In this document: in pieces, positions 6,183 through 6,477 of the stretch
Layout: each line of letters starts with the position of its first letter
Position numbering within the stretch: the first letter of the stretch is position 1
Assembly: GCA_020056205.1 (NCBI GenBank)
Contig: JAGVIF010000147.1
Location: 1-6,477 of the forward strand
Direction of reading: 5' to 3'
Origin: Lentisphaeria bacterium
GTDB lineage: Bacteria > Verrucomicrobiota > Lentisphaeria > Victivallales > GWF2-50-93
DNA: 6,477 nucleotides
Position numbers and translations under genes: made by a program
The notes under the pieces: generated by a model
The model's input: the letters and a program-made list of their open reading frames with translations, nothing else
The model's database searches: none
What the model was told of the DNA's origin: nothing

Positions 6183-6362
6183 AGTGATTTTAAACATAAA
6201 ATTGGAATCGTTCAGAAAGAGGCTTCAGAAACTCAATATTGGCTTGAACTGATGGATGAAGCTGATCTGTTCGATAAATCCAAAGTGCTGCCACTTCTGA
6301 ATGAATCCTCCGAATTACTCGCAATATTCACTTCCATCGGCAAAAAACTCAAGGGAATCTAA
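6183..6362 (+). pseudogene. Four-helix-bundle (23S rRNA IVS-type) protein, C-terminal fragment
   Basis: The frame encodes about 59 residues that match the C-terminal half of the four-helix-bundle proteins first known from intervening sequences in 23S rRNA genes. The key stretch is DFKHKIGIVQKEASETQYWL, followed by ELMDEADLF and a final helix ending SIGKKLKGI before TAA at 6360-6362. Intact members are about 115-125 residues and begin with helix 1 and the 'RS..SI..N..EA' helix 2. These are missing, and no start codon precedes the match before a stop at 6135-6137. At 6164-6175 another frame reads NAGE, which fits the family text just before 'SDF', so a one-base frameshift near 6176 may lie at the break (inference). 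The missing half is replaced by the purine-rich repeat. Intact members' function is itself not well established. Confidence 0.8.
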
Positions 6363-6477
6363 TGTTTTCCACTTTATATTTTCTCCTTTGAAACTGCCGT
6401 TGGAGTTCACAGCTTCTGCCTGTGCGTGCCCGCACGCAGACAGGTTAGCGTGTCTCTTTCTTGGCAGTTTCTTATTG
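6363..6477. other. Non-coding tail with palindromic element
   Basis: No coding signal is seen. Bases 6390-6398 are the exact reverse complement of 6463-6471 (9 bp). Between them is an imperfect palindrome: 6419-6423 pairs with 6440-6444 and 6424-6429 with 6432-6437, with a two-base bulge at 6438-6439. The two tiers give an element of about 82 bases with terminal inverted repeats, like a dispersed palindromic repeat or miniature element. It could also act as a transcript end in either direction, but no strong T run follows. Confidence 0.55.

Overview
The window reads as a surface-polysaccharide locus from an uncultured bacterium, set in DNA full of short repeats and gene remnants. Taxonomy is inference. 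Weak or absent Shine-Dalgarno signals, repeat-derived filler such as the 'NIQH/ISN' text and the 'cgaaattcaaa' and 'aaagtagaaagtag' units, an ORF6N gene and a four-helix-bundle (23S rRNA intervening sequence family) fragment remind me of candidate-phylum or PVC-type genomes such as Omnitrophota, Lentisphaerota or Kiritimatiellota. No ribosomal or housekeeping marker is present to settle it.

Layout. Bases 1-139 hold two hairpins and no supported gene. Bases 140-532 encode an ORF6N-domain protein whose natural C-terminus is replaced by repeat-derived sequence. Bases 533-894 are a gene-free spacer with a direct-repeat pair around a GC-rich hairpin, an inverted-repeat partner of the ORF6N tail, and an AT-rich short repeat that runs up to the next start codon. 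A same-strand run follows: a TIGR04372-type putative glycosyltransferase (895-2091), an ABC exporter/flippase-type half transporter (2095-3867), a 70-residue small protein (3908-4120), an internally deleted nucleotidyltransferase remnant of 54 codons (4053-4217), and a glutamine-hydrolysing asparagine synthase/amidotransferase (4220-6076). Bases 6077-6477 hold a purine-rich repeat, a four-helix-bundle gene fragment without a start (6183-6362) and a palindromic element inside short inverted repeats (6390-6471).

How it works together. The glycosyltransferase would build, the ABC protein would export or flip, and the amidotransferase would supply asparagine or amidate a precursor of a cell-surface glycan. 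Spacings of 3 and 2 bases at two junctions suggest cotranscription and coupled translation. No convincing promoter or terminator for the operon is visible.

Most notable observations: (1) a known two-gene pair (small helical protein plus nucleotidyltransferase) is reduced so that the first gene is intact and the second has lost its catalytic middle in frame, with the remnant stop codon 2 bases from asnB; (2) two accessory genes are cut where they meet low-complexity repeats; (3) several strong palindromes, one inside the ORF6N coding sequence.
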